Origin: Phytopythium helicoides
Lineage: Eukaryota > Oomycota > Peronosporomycetes > Pythiales > Pythiaceae
NCBI GenBank assembly: GCA_024867545.1
Contig: JANFNE010000042.1
Span: 1 to 64,000, forward strand
Reading direction: 5' to 3'
DNA length: 64,000 bases
Part shown: positions 21,823-33,164 of the stretch, piece after piece
Numbering within the stretch: the stretch's first letter is position 1
How the letters are laid out: the number at the start of each line of letters is the position of its first letter
Notes under the pieces: model-generated
What the model was told of the DNA's origin: nothing
Seen by the model: only the letters and a program-made list of their open reading frames with translations
Database searches by the model: none
Translations under genes and position numbers: made by a program

Positions 21823-23620
21823 ATGGACCCGAACCAGCGTACGCCCCCGCTATCTGTTGCTGCTGCTGCTGTTATTGTTGCTGCTGCTAGTGGTCGAGTG
21901 TGCTAATGCTACGCCTGCTGCAGCCAAGAAGACGACGCTGAGCGCCTCGGCCAAGTCGTTCTCCTTCAACCCGTCGGCTTCGTCCTGGACGCCGTCGTTC
22001 GTACCGCCGCCGCCGCCGGCTGCGCCCGCCCCGCCGGCGTTCAACCCGGTCATGCCCGTCCCTAAGAAGGGCGGTGCGGCTGTGATTGGCGCGGCGGCTG
22101 CCGCTGCGCCGGCGTCGCCGCCCCGCAGCCCCAAGAAGGCCACACCCGTGAGCAGCCCCGTCAAGGCCGCGCCTGCCGTCGAGGAGGTCGAGAAGCAGGT
22201 CGAGCAGCTCGCGGTCGAGGACAAGGCTGAGGAGCCCAAGCCCGCGGAGGCCGAGGCCGAGGCTGACGAGGAGGACGACGAGTTCGTCGAGGAGGAGGAG
22301 GTCGGAGACGAGGACCCGCGCGAGCACCTCAACGTTGTGCTCATCGGACACGTCGACGCCGGCAAGTCGACGCTCTCGGGAAACATCCTGTACCTGATGG
22401 ACCAGGTCGACAAGCGAACCATCGAGCGATACGAGAAGGAGGCCAAGGCGCGCAACCGCGACAGCTGGTTCCTCGCGTACATCATGGACACGGGCGAGGA
22501 GGAGCGTGCCAAGGGCAAGACCGTCGAGGTCGGACGCGCGCACTTTGAGACCGAAAACCGCCGCTTCACGATCCTCGACGCCCCCGGCCACAAGAACTAC
22601 GTGCCCAACATGATCCAGGGTGCTTCGCAGGCTGATGTCGGTATCCTCGTTATCTCGGCCCGTAAGGGTGAGTTCGAGACGGGCTTCGAACGCGGCGGAC
22701 AGACGCGTGAGCACGCCATGCTCGCCAAGACGCTCGGTATTAACAAGCTGATCGTCGTCATCAACAAGATGGACGAAGCTAACTGGGCTCAGGAGCGGTA
22801 CGACGAGTGCGTCAACAAGCTGCGTCCGTTCCTGCGTACGTGCGGCTTTGCCGTCAAGCGCGATGTTGTCTTCATCCCCATCTCGGGTCTTGAGGGTGAC
22901 AACGTCAAGACTGTGCTGTCGAAGGAGAAGGCTCCGTGGTACGATGGCGACTCGCTCATCAACTTCATGGACACGATGCACATCACGGGCCGCAACCCGG
23001 AGGGCGTGCTTCGCGTGCCCATTCTTGACCGCTACCAGGAGCGCGGCACAGTTGCCATGGGCAAGGTCGAGTCGGGTGTCCTCAAGACGGGCCAGAAGGT
23101 GCTGCTCATGCCGACCCGCGCGACCGCTGTTGTGAACCAGGTGTACATCAACGAGGCGCCCGTGCGCACGGCCAAGCCCGGCGAGAACGTGCTGATCCGC
23201 CTTTCGTGCGGTCTTGACGATGTCCAGAAGGGTTTCGTTCTGTGCGGTGCGAAGGAGGCCGAGCCGCCCCGCGCTGTTCACGCGTTCGCTGCGCAGGTGG
23301 CGCTCGTCGACACGCTGGAGCACCGCCCGCTGCTGACGGCTGGTTACAAGTGCATTCTGCACATCCACACGGTCGCTGTGGAGTGTACGGTGGCCAAGCT
23401 GCTGCGCCCGATTGACCCCAAGACGGGCAAGCCGGTGAAGAAGCACATTACGTTCATCAAGCAGGGCCAGTCGGCCATTTGCCGTATCGAGGTTGACCAG
23501 AGTATCACGGTCGAGACGTTCGAGCACCTCCCGCAGCTTGGCCGCCTCACGCTCCGTGACGAGGGTAAGACCATCGCGATTGGCAAGGTGCTCCAGCTCG
23601 AGAAGCACTCGACCGAGTAA
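21823..23620 (+). CDS. Eukaryotic release factor 3 (eRF3/GSPT/Sup35)
   Basis: Two exons, 21823-21838 and 21924-23620; 570 aa. eRF3 is the GTPase that works with eRF1 in translation termination. Exon 1 encodes only MDPNQ plus one base; the 85-nt intron is a CTG/TTG-rich tract. A poly-Leu reading starting at 21857 lies in that intron and is not the N-terminus. Residues 8-30 hold LSASAKSFSFNP and FNPSASSWTPSFVP, like the two overlapping PAM2 motifs by which eRF3 binds poly(A)-binding protein. A Pro/Ala- then Glu-rich linker follows. The GTPase has GHVDAGKST (P-loop), DAPGHKNY (G3) and NKMD (G4), then domains II/III. The set RDSWFLAYIMD, GKTVEVG and GEFETGF matches eRF3 rather than eEF1A (which has EMGKGS..YAWVLD) or Hbs1. 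Confidence 0.93.
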
Positions 23621-23867
23621 GGAGTCAACGGAGCGTGGGAGCGAGCAGTCCCTGTCGCCGGACTGGGAAGAGATGGCTTGCTTTCCATAAGACGCAATTG
23701 AGTTTTTCGCTTGCGCTGATGTACCTCGCTGGTCATTTATGATAGACCCTTGCCAATTACGTAGAATCCATGAGCAACATGAGAACCAAATCTTTGCCTG
23801 CATCAACGTATCTATCTGTTGTCGATCCGATCCTTCCTTTTGCTACCATGGACGTGCCGTCCCGCTA

Positions 23868-25273
23868 TCAGCTCGACACATCCATCGCTGTCGCCATTTG
23901 CTCGCGCGCGATCGCGAAAATGGCCACGAGAGACGCGAGCTGCAGGTCCTCCGAGGTGCCGCTCGCCAAACGGTGCTCCAGCTTGGCCAGCTCGTCGTAT
24001 AAATACATGCGGCACTTGGGCGGCAGCTCGAGCTCCATCGTGTACTTGTACACGTCCTGCAGAATGTCGCTCGTGGCGTAGCCCTTGAGCTTTTGCATTT
24101 CGGCGCACTTGCTTACCGCGACGGGATAGCTCTCGTTGAAAAGCCACTGCGTGACAGAGGTGATATCCTTTGGCAGCGGGTTTCCCGTGCACATGTACAC
24201 ACTGTTTTCGTCCACGACGTCGTGCGCCATCGAAGTTGCCTGCAGGATGTTGAGAATCCGACGCATGTCGCCCTGTCCGAGTCGAAGCACCGCCTTGAAG
24301 CCGTCCTCGGTCATGTTGAGCCTGCTCCGCCAAGAGGCATCAGGGTATTAGTTGACACATACAGGATGGTCATTGAATGTGAGGCAGCAACCAGAAACGT
24401 ACTTCTCGAGCTCCGCGATGTGCTTGACGCGGCCACTCACTTGGCTTTCGTTGAGCGGTGCGAACCGGAAGCGCGTGCAGCGCGACTGCAGCGCCGGAAT
24501 GATCTTGCTGACATAGTTGCAGATCAGGCAGAAGCGGGCGTTCTTGGTGTACTTTTCGATCACTGCAAGTAAGCAAAACCCGTCAGCCAAAATCCTCTCT
24601 TGCTCGCGTCTTCATAAGCGTGCAACAAACCTCGACGAAGCGAGAACTGCGCGTCGTTGGTCATGGAGTCCGCTTCATCCAGGATGATCAGCTTGACTCC
24701 ATGGCTGCACGAGGCGAAACATTAGCATTGAACTTCCCATCTGGAAGCTCGCCAAATCCAAACCTGAAGAGCTTCTTGGTGCCCGCGAACTCCTTGATCT
24801 GGTTGCGCACGACATCAATACCGCGGTCGTCCGACGCGTTGAGCTGCATCACCACACCACCTCCGTCATCAGCACCTGCACCTGCCAGCAGCAAAAAGAG
24901 TCCCAACAGACGCCCGCACCTCGAGCACCATAGATCCATAGTTCTTGCCGTAGAGGCGGCGCGCGGCCGCAATGATCATGGAGGTCTTGCCAGTGCCCGG
25001 AGGTCCGTAGAAGAGCAGGTGCGGCAGCTTCTGCGCGTCGATGAGCCGGTTGAGCGTCGCCACGATCTCCTGGTGCGCGATCAGGTCGTCCAGACTCGAC
25101 GGCCGGTACTTCTCGACCCACGGCCACGTCTCCGTCGACCGGTTGCGCGACGAGATGCCCTCGAAGCTGCGCCATCGACCGCAGCGTTAGTCGCAGTGAC
25201 GGTACACACAGACCAACGCGCCGGCCACGCACGCAGGCGCGTCCTCCGCCAGCTTCATCTCCTCGTCCGCCAT
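23868..25273 (-). CDS. RFC5: Replication factor C subunit 5 (clamp loader small subunit)
   Basis: Six exons, reading leftwards: 25273-25233, 25166-24920, 24843-24764, 24704-24631, 24562-24403, 24321-23868; 351 aa. RFC loads the PCNA sliding clamp during DNA replication and repair. Motifs: WVEKYRPSSLDDLIAHQ (RFC box II); Walker A YGPPGTGKTS; LNASDDRGIDVVRNQI; Walker B LIILDEADSMT; the FCLICNYVSKIIPALQSRC stretch with the SRC arginine-finger motif. The DEAD Walker B and the RRVIEKYTKNARFCLICNY run fit RFC5 (yeast Rfc3) better than RFC2 or RFC4. The length fits the family (about 340 aa). Tail-to-tail with eRF3 (247-bp gap). Confidence 0.93.
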
Positions 25274-27677
25274 CGCCAGCAGCTCCAGCCTTTTTCCCGC
25301 GCTGGAAACCGCACGGGATGCCAACTAGCAAACCGGTAAACACCACTACATGCCAGTATGCGATTTGGCTACCCGGTAGTTATATCCTCTTGGCAAGGAG
25401 AGCGTAAAGTGCCAACCTTGGGGCTCTCAGCGATAGGAGCTGTTTAGGTGAGGACTATCATGTTCATTGTCCAGCGAGGTGTCAAGCATAACAGCCAAAA
25501 TATATATTAGCTTCTCAGACACTTCGTAATATCCCACGTGGTGCTCATACAAGAAATCACAGCGAGATCCATACCCACTCTCCATCTCACGATTCTCGGT
25601 CATCGACAACATGCCGCCCTAGCTGAGGTATCGGCAACGCATGGCATCATCAATCAGTTCTCGCGCTTCCATTTTGTGAAAGCCTAACTCCCCCCGCACC
25701 TGTAGTCTCCTAGCCCACCTTTCTTTTTCTCGAGCTTCCTCTTTTCCGTGTTGGGCGTGCTCTTTGGGTTGAACTCACACAGAAATCGATGATGACGAAC
25801 CGCGCTGGACGGACGCTCAATCTCCTTTTTGCAGTGCCGACAGATGGTTGGAGCTGTTGTGGTAATTGGTCGCGACTAGCTCGTCGGGCACGAACTCGTC
25901 GGCGATCCTACTCTTGGAGTGTCCGTAAACAGAACACATTCGATGGCACCTCGAGGACAAGTCCGTCTTCGAGGTTCAGCTTTCGCCTATTTATTTACCT
26001 CCTAACTACCACTCGCTCTCACGCACTCGCTCGACGGCTCCGCTGCTACAGCCGCCTTGCTGACCCACGAACCGCCTTTTGGGTTTAGTTGGTACGTTCT
26101 CGACTGACTGCCGTTCTCTTCCCTGGCTGTACTCCTCATGCTCGCTCGCGCATGGTTCCGTCGCTTCGGCTAGGTCATCCCGCATTCCCGGATACTGGAG
26201 TCCAAATGTCGAGCCAGGACCCCGGCTGGCCGACATCATACTGTAGCACCACCTGACCCGAGCGCATGGAGCAAACCTCCTCCAGAAGTATGACTTCTTG
26301 CCTATACTGCTCGATCACACAGTACCCGATTCCACGTATTCCCTTCGTATATAGCATTGTTCCGCTGGCACATACACACATTCACGTGATGCACTTTACT
26401 GGCTGGTATCGCCATCCTGCCGGGCTTTCGCTATAGTACAATGCGGCATCGGTGGAGGCGCTGTCGGTAATCCAGCGCACGCTCATGTAAGTCAGGTAAC
26501 CGTGCAGGTGATAGTGGAGAGACGTGCACTCGCAACCTCCATGGAAGAGGTCATCGCGAAAGATAAGGCAATGACAATGCCCTCGTTGACACACCTCTTG
26601 TTGACGTGCGTCCAGCATCCAGGGTAAATGCGAAGGCGGGTAATGTCTTCAATGGAGACCAGAACGCCAGCCAACAATCCATCAGGTTGTAGTGCAGCAA
26701 GACGCCGAAAGCCTTCCTCACCGTAGTCTTGGTGGGATTGGTGGTCCCGTCCTCCAGAACAGGATCGCACAAACGAGAACTCGCGCACGACCCATCCTGG
26801 ATCCATTGTCGAAGCCACATCATGAAGCTTTTTTCTTGAGCTCTGCCATCGCAACGGAGGCGTGGTGGACCCGGGACTGGGCTCTAAAGGCATCGCTGGT
26901 CTCAAACCCGACGGTCTCAAAGATGTTGGCGTAGGCAGCACGACAGGCTTCAACTTGGAGCGCGTCGAGCACTTCGAGATCGAGCCCGAGGTCGACAATA
27001 GTGAAGCTGCGGGGTGGAAGTCGTGGCCTGAGCGCCATTCTTGAAATGAGGTCAGCTGGGACGGGAACGCCCACCGTAAAACTCGATTTCAGTATGTCGT
27101 TGCGGCTGTTATTAGAGGTCACTGATATCGTGACTTTTTGGCTCTCCTTGGTTGCTTTTGTCAACCTCCTTCTCCGGTGTGGACTTTCATCTCATCAAAC
27201 CTGAAGACCAAACAACAAACAACAAAAAAAAAGAGCAAAAGCAAAAGCAGAGCAAAAAAAAAAAAAAAAAAAAAACTCTAATCCACAAGCTGGACATCAC
27301 AACACCCACAGCTTGCGTGGACAGCATCCCTATTGTTGTTCTTAGCGATCCGTCGAGACCTATCTATTCGATCAAATCCCAGTCGCGTGCGAGCTGCGCA
27401 GCGAGCGCCTCCCCGTCGAGCTTGAACCTCAGCAATGGCACCGAGACAAGCAGCGCCAAGCGTTTCTTTTTGGCCAATCAGACGCCTGCTTCGCGGCTTC
27501 TTCGCCTGCGACGCGTTCGCGCTGAGCTCGTCACCTTCCGAGTCGGAACAGCGCCGCACTTTCTCCAGCGCGTGACAGGGTAAAGCGGCTCCCGGAGAGA
27601 AGCAGGCCACAAGCCAAGCCACGCGGTCAAGCACAAGCCAAGAGCCAAGAGCCAAGAGCCAAGTCAAGGCAGTAGCC
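25274..27677. other. Gene-poor 2.4-kb intergenic region
   Basis: No intact gene is convincing. The right end (27152-27677) is probably the promoter and leader of the LEA-like gene at 27678. It contains an A-rich tract with a run of about 24 A near 27255-27275 and a repeated AAGCCAAG-type motif just before the ATG. The middle contains overlapping minus-strand open segments described as a possible decayed gene. Confidence 0.5.
26382..27164 (-). pseudogene. Possible decayed protein-coding gene, family not recognised
   Basis: On the minus strand three partly overlapping open segments follow one another in different frames: 27164-26820, 26998-26492/26823-26551, and 26618-26382. Some stretches look protein-like (for example VDLGLDLEVLDALQVEACRAAYANIFETV, quoted only in part: LEVLDALQVEACRAAY). 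The frame shifts every 250-300 bp without plausible splice sites. This could be a frameshifted relic, possibly of the large oomycete leucine-zipper/START-like families, but I could not show homology. It may also be chance. Confidence 0.22.
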
Positions 27678-28813
27678 ATGAGCCAGGAGGGCCACGAGGA
27701 CGCGGAGCTGCAGAAGCTGCAGGCGCAGATCGAGAAGGGCGCGGAGGAGACCAAGACGTACCTGGCCTCGGTGCGTTTAGTCGACGGCTCGGTTCTGTTC
27801 TGTGCGTGACGTGACGATGTGGACGGCGGTGCAGCTCAAGGAGCGGCTGGCCGAGTACGACGAGCACTACAAGGTGTCGGAGACGGCCACGTCGTTCCTG
27901 GCCGCGGGCATGGACCGCGCGCACAAGTCGGTGGACGAGCTCAAGGGGCTGGGTGAGTCCATCAAGCAGACGTCCAAGGACAAGTCGGCCTCGGTCGCGG
28001 ACGCCGCCAGGGCCTCGTTCCACCGCGTGCAGGCCGCGCTCGAGGCGCTCAAGGAGAGCGGCCGAGCCTACGACCAAAAGTTCAAGGTGCGAGACATTGC
28101 TCGCTTGATCGGGCTCGACAGCTGGGACTAACGGATCGCTGCAGGCGGGGGTGAGCAGCTCGGTGCAGTCGGCCAAGGGCGGCATCTCGTCGGCCACCTC
28201 GACGGTCTCGAGCTCCATCGAGCACATTGTCGTGGCCACCCGCACGCGCAGCAGCTCGAGCTTCGAGCAGCTCAAAGAGTACCTCTACTCGACGCAGAAG
28301 AGCATCTCGGACTCGGCTGCATCCTACGGCCACGGCGCTGTGGGTGAGTAATCCGTGCTTTGATAAACCTGCGAAGCGTGTCTCGATGCTAAGTCAACAT
28401 TGGGCGATGCAGTGGTCGCTGGTGGAGTCGTGACTAAGGCCGAGCAACTTGATGAGCGCTACGGCGTGGTCGGAACGATTACCGGTGCGGTGACGGCCGT
28501 CACAGAGCGCGTTGTCGGCATCGACAGAGCGCTGGGTGTGTCGGAAAAGGCGCTACTGGTGGACGAGAAAGTCAGCGGCGGTGTTGGCGCTTCGCTCATC
28601 AACAAGGGCTTGGAGCTCGTCAACACGTCGGTGGTGTACGTGACCGATGCGCTTCAGCAGGCAAAGGTGACGGCTGCCGAGGCGAATGGAGACATCAAGC
28701 CAGCGGAGACGAATGGAGACGTCAAGCCAGCGGAGGCGACCGTGGAAAACGCGGAAGTCATCGCTGCTGAAGAAAAGGCTCCAGCCCCAGCTCCTGCGCC
28801 GAAAGAACTTTGA
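27678..28813 (+). CDS. LEA-like helical protein (family member 1)
   Basis: Four exons: 27678-27770, 27835-28086, 28145-28343, 28413-28813; 314 aa. Almost wholly alpha-helical, rich in A, K, E, S and without Cys. Exon 1 ends in ETKTYLAS and exon 2 opens with LKERLAEYDEHY. The same layout, with a phase-0 intron before a conserved Leu, recurs in the LEA-like genes at 44898-46444, 46765, 49068 and 50276. The segment VDEKVSGGVGASLINKGLEL...VYVTDALQQAKV aligns with the protein at 52440 (IDAKVTGGLGKRVVEKGMGM...EYITETLHQAKL). The C-terminus is a Pro/Ala/Glu tail with a short duplicated unit (NGDIKPAE/NGDVKPAE). It resembles late-embryogenesis-abundant proteins in composition; a stress-protective or membrane-associated role is inference. 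Confidence 0.75.
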
Positions 28814-29242
28814 TTTCTTTCACCTGCCCCCTTTATCAACCAGTATCTCCTCCATCTATCGCCTTGAGAGGTGGTTTAGAACTATCAAGAGAGGAATCTG
28901 GCGGACGCCTTATCGCTTTTGCTAATGCATATCAGGGTCAAACAAACGGCTTTTGCTTTTGTATCACCAACAGATCGAATGTCTTGATAAAGCTGACAGA
29001 ATGATGAAAGCGATCTTGTGAGCAAGTGGCCAGTGGCTGGACACTTTCCAAACATAGCATGTCACGTGGGGTCTAAAGTGGGCATGGAGTCGTTTTGAGC
29101 TCGAAATCTCCTACCATCGATCGAAGCCGACGACGAGCATCAACTTCGTCGACCCTGAACGCTTTTAATCTACAATCGATGCAGTGAGGTGCGCAATTCG
29201 AAGTTCGTTTGGCTGCTGGAGTTCGCGATATCACCGTCTCCG
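28814..29242. other. Intergenic region, LEA-like gene to K+ channel
   Basis: 429 bp, AT-rich in the first half. It holds the 3' flank of the LEA-like gene and the promoter of the channel gene. No specific element recognised. Confidence 0.4.
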
Positions 29243-32200
29243 ATGAGTCGGCGGGCTATAAAGAAACGATGGGTTCCCCACTCGTTCGTGAAGCGAATGG
29301 TCAAAATACTGCGTGCTTCTGTCAAGCGACAAATGACCGGAGAAAGTAGGCGGCAGTGGATCGAGCGGAATCTACAGGACTCACAAGCCGGCGTCGCTAT
29401 TGATCTAATCCAGTGTTTACTTGGGTGCGTCGAGCACATGATGAGTTTCCATGACATGACTAACAAGTGATTACGCAGGCTCATGATGACAGCTGCAATC
29501 ATAGATCAAAACTGGGCAAAGTCAAATTACAACCACGGCACGACTTATTTCGCCATCGATGTCCTCAACTTCATTGCGATCGCATTCAATCTCGGCATTC
29601 GGTATGATCAGTCCTGTTATCAATTTTACTAACACCCCTCACACCCAAGTGTGCGTGCAGGTTTTACTCCGCTAGCAACCGTCGAACGGTTCTCGTACAT
29701 TGGCTGTCAATCGTCGACACCATTTGCTTTGTACCTCTCCTTCTCGAAGTCCTGACAATCGCAGATTACACGAGCAAGTATTTTGTGCGGCTTCTACTTA
29801 TTGCGCGAGCCACACGGTTATTACAGCTATATCGGCTGCTACGCCTAGCCCACTCTGCAAAAACTCGTCAGTTGATGACAATCGTGCTGACAATTACATG
29901 CATCATTATCTGCTCAGCAGTCGCGATTCAGGTAGGGAGATGCACGTAGTATCCACTCAGCTTCAGACAAGATAGCTAATACACTTGACTAAGGCTATCG
30001 AATACTGCGGCGACAATTCACCCGATGACGAATGGTATGACGAGTCTGGCTGCCAAGCATTAACATTCGTCGATGCAATGTACTTCGTGTGCATTACCAT
30101 GACAACTGTCGGGTGAGTACATTCAAGTTTGCTGTCTGCGTTGAGACTGGCTGACTCGCTGAGAATCCCAGCTTTGGCGATGTTGCTCCACGAACATCGA
30201 CGGGGAAGGTTTTCGACATGGCGCTAATTGTATTTGCCGGTGTGCTGATTCCCCTCCAAATCAGTGGGTACTCCACCATTCTCAGTCGGGAGGTACATAC
30301 AACACAAGGAATTCAGTCTTTTGCACATCATCTGACTCCCTGACTATCGTTCCTGTTCAGACTGCATTTGACAAAAGGTATGTCCCAAAGCCGGGCGTGC
30401 AGCATGTGTTAATTTGTGGTGATGTCGACCATGGCGCACTACTCTTCTTTTTGCACGACTGGCTGTACCGAGAGCGAGAGTTTGGCCTCAAACAGCAGGT
30501 TGTCATTCTATCACCGTCATTGCCAGCACCAGACTTGAAGCGAATTTTGATTCAGCCAGAGTACGAACAAAGAGTAATTTATCTACAAGGTTCTGCGATG
30601 GTAGCGGCAGATTTACTACGCGCTAGCACACCATCTGCAGAGTGCTGTTTCGTTATGGTGAAAAAGCACAGCTATGCTCTTGATCAAAATGACACTGCAA
30701 CGAACCTCATCACTTGCTCAGTCCGAAAGAACAACAAACATAGTAGGATAACTTTTGTTTTCGAGAGTGCATGGTGAATTCTAACTGGATGCATACTGCA
30801 GTTCCTTTATATGTTCAGGTGTCCAAATTTGACAATATCAGGCATGTCCACATCTCCGGTGCGTCAGCCGTCGTCTGTATCGAGCAAATTAAGTTGGCTA
30901 TGCTAGGTAAAGGGATGTGGATTCGAGGCCTTAACGCTTTCGTGAGCAACCTTTTACTCCGATATGCTCCAATTGATGACAACAAGTACGTTTTTTTTTT
31001 TTTCTTATTCATACAGTGGTGAGTACGAAAGATCGCTGCTAACACTTTTTTTTTTTTTTTTGCTTCCCTTAGAGGAAACTGGATGACCGATTATTTGAAT
31101 GGATGCTCTCATCAGATATTCGAAGCCTTTGTCCCGCCGTGCCTTCTTACAATGCAGTCGTTTCGAGCACTTGCTCTGCTAATCTACCGAGAGTTTGGTG
31201 TTCCTCTTGTTGGCGTACGCACCGTTCATGAAGTCACGCAGGTTTATCCCGTCGATGATGCTCTACCAAATGTGCCGATTCAAAGTGTTTTTTTCATCGG
31301 GAAGTCGCGTGAGATTATAGCCAAAATTGAACGACTGACACCAGCAGTTTTTGTGAGACACCAAGACATTCATCACAGCATCGATGTCACTCAACACCGA
31401 AGCGCTCGAAAAGTTGTTGGTCTTTTCAATGCAATAGACAATAAAATCCCGTTCCGCAAGTTATCTGTAATACTTGCAGACAGTACAAGAAGACCAGCGT
31501 CGCGGATTTTCCGCATCTCGGAGGGTACATCGATTGCAACTGCACGAGGAAGTATTGGAGTGGAGAAAGTAGCTCCGATCAATGATGATGACGCCACTTT
31601 ATCAAACCACGGTATTGCAGGGCAAAATCGCCGCTCTAATGGTCCCTTCCATGACGCACCTCATCTTCAGCCCCGTTTGAACAATCGTGTCGATGAAGAC
31701 GATGAAAATCCTGTTGACAACTTGGATGGAAGTCTTCGCGACTCATCGAAACCGGTTGTAGCGTTAAGCCCAGCCGAACTCATCAAAAAAGCAACGAGCC
31801 CTCCAAGTGCCCGTGGACCAACTCGAGAGCCTGTGATGATGCCACTCTCAAGTCGTACACCACGTAGCACTCGAGAGCCTGAAGATGCTTTATCAAAATC
31901 TGAAACCAGTCTATCGGACTTGCAAGCTCCTAATCCTCGACCTCAGCCAGAGTCGACTAATACTCCATCACAATCATCTTCCGCATCAAGACCAGGCACT
32001 CCTACCACAGTTTCAGGTCCTTCAGTCGAATCAATAATTCCCGCCATCTACGCACGCAGGGAAAGCTGGCGTGCGCTTCCAATTGTGCGCCGAACATCTG
32101 CTATTATTGCGGCGAAGACGACGGCAATGCACTTACGAAAAGGATCCACCAGCACACTTTTACCAGGTGGATACCCACCAGGGGAATTGACAAACCATTT

Positions 32201-33164
32201 TGTGGTTTGTGGAACTCCAAGTAGCTACTTGGAGTTTCTCCAGAACCTGTCAGATTTAAACGACAAAGCTGATGCGGTCGTGTTTGTGACGCCGCGCCAA
32301 TTTACGGATAAAGATATAGAAGTCACCAAGCTAGAGCAGAAGATCTACTTTGTACAGGGATCACCGCTTAGCATGAGCACATTTTATGCGTCTCGAATGC
32401 TTTTTGCACGGAGCATTTTAATTCTTGCTCATTGTGGCGATGATTCAGATATTGAGCTCGCGCCGGATGTTGAGGACAGTGACGAAAACATGGTAGATGT
32501 AGATGCGATCACCACTCATCGCTTCGTAAGTGAAGCGCTTCATAATGTTCAAGTGCAGCAAGCGGCCGGTAACACAAAAACAACCAAACCTTTTCTTGTA
32601 GTGGAGATGATTCGCCCCAGCAACGTCAAGTTCCTCGCAGACTATACAGGATCACTCTACAATATCAAATCAAATGACCATCAACAACGTGCACGCATCC
32701 TAGGTAAAGAAGCAAAGTGCCTCGATACCTCTATGTTGAATCCACTCTATGCGTCGGGACACATTTTCTTTTCGAATTTGATGGATGCTTTCATCGGTGC
32801 AAGTGGGCAGCAACCAATGGCAGCAAATGTGCTCATTCAACTCATCACTAGCGGAAATATGAGCATGCAAAACCCCGATCATGAAATGCGGTCGCGCCAT
32901 CGTCTAACCCAAATGGTCGCCCCACAACGGTACCACTTTCGTCCGTATGCGCTCATGGTTGAAGCATTTTTGTTGAGTGAAGTATGTGCACACTTTATTA
33001 TGCAATTATCGTCTTGGCTAACGCTTGGTACTCGGTAACAGGGTGTAATGATCCTCGGAATGTATCGAGGCGGAAACTCACAGACAGCACCTTCGTTCGT
33101 TCTCACCAACCCATCGGGCGATGAGCTCGTCTCTCCCCACGACCTACTCTTCATCATCAAGTGA
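29243..33164 (+). CDS. Voltage-gated K+ channel with C-terminal RCK domains (BK/Slo-like)
   Basis: Nine exons: 29243-29424, 29479-29601, 29661-29931, 29994-30112, 30172-30292, 30361-30742, 30802-30985, 31073-32981, 33042-33164; 1137 aa. Membrane helices S1-S6 lie in the first ~350 residues. S4 is Arg-bearing (RLLLIARATRLLQLYRLLRLA). The pore has TMTTVGFGDVAP, the K+ selectivity filter, whose first Gly codon is split by the exon 4/5 junction. After S6 come RCK modules: HVLICGDVDHGALLFFLHDW and, after a ~300-aa Ser/Pro-rich linker, HFVVCGTPSSYLEFL. Two RCK domains in one chain suggest a Ca2+- or ligand-gated channel of the Slo type; the exact ligand is unknown. Introns 7 (30986-31072) and others carry T-runs. 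The last exon overlaps the direct repeat described at 33071, and the stop is 17 bp from the stop of the WRAP73 relic. Confidence 0.88.

Noticed and set aside
21857..21923. Poly-Leu N-terminus of eRF3 that looks like a signal peptide
   Set aside because: It lies in an 85-nt intron. Splicing 21838 to 21924 gives a family-like N-terminus with PAM2 motifs, and the repeat is CTG/TTG simple sequence.
21887..23806. Open frame of 639 codons antisense to eRF3
   Set aside because: Composition follows from the GC-rich codon use of eRF3 on the other strand; no domain pattern. Same reasoning for the long antisense frames at 693-1604 and 20649-21683.
29189..29242. Earlier start for the K+ channel
   Set aside because: The frame is open upstream but has no ATG before 29243.
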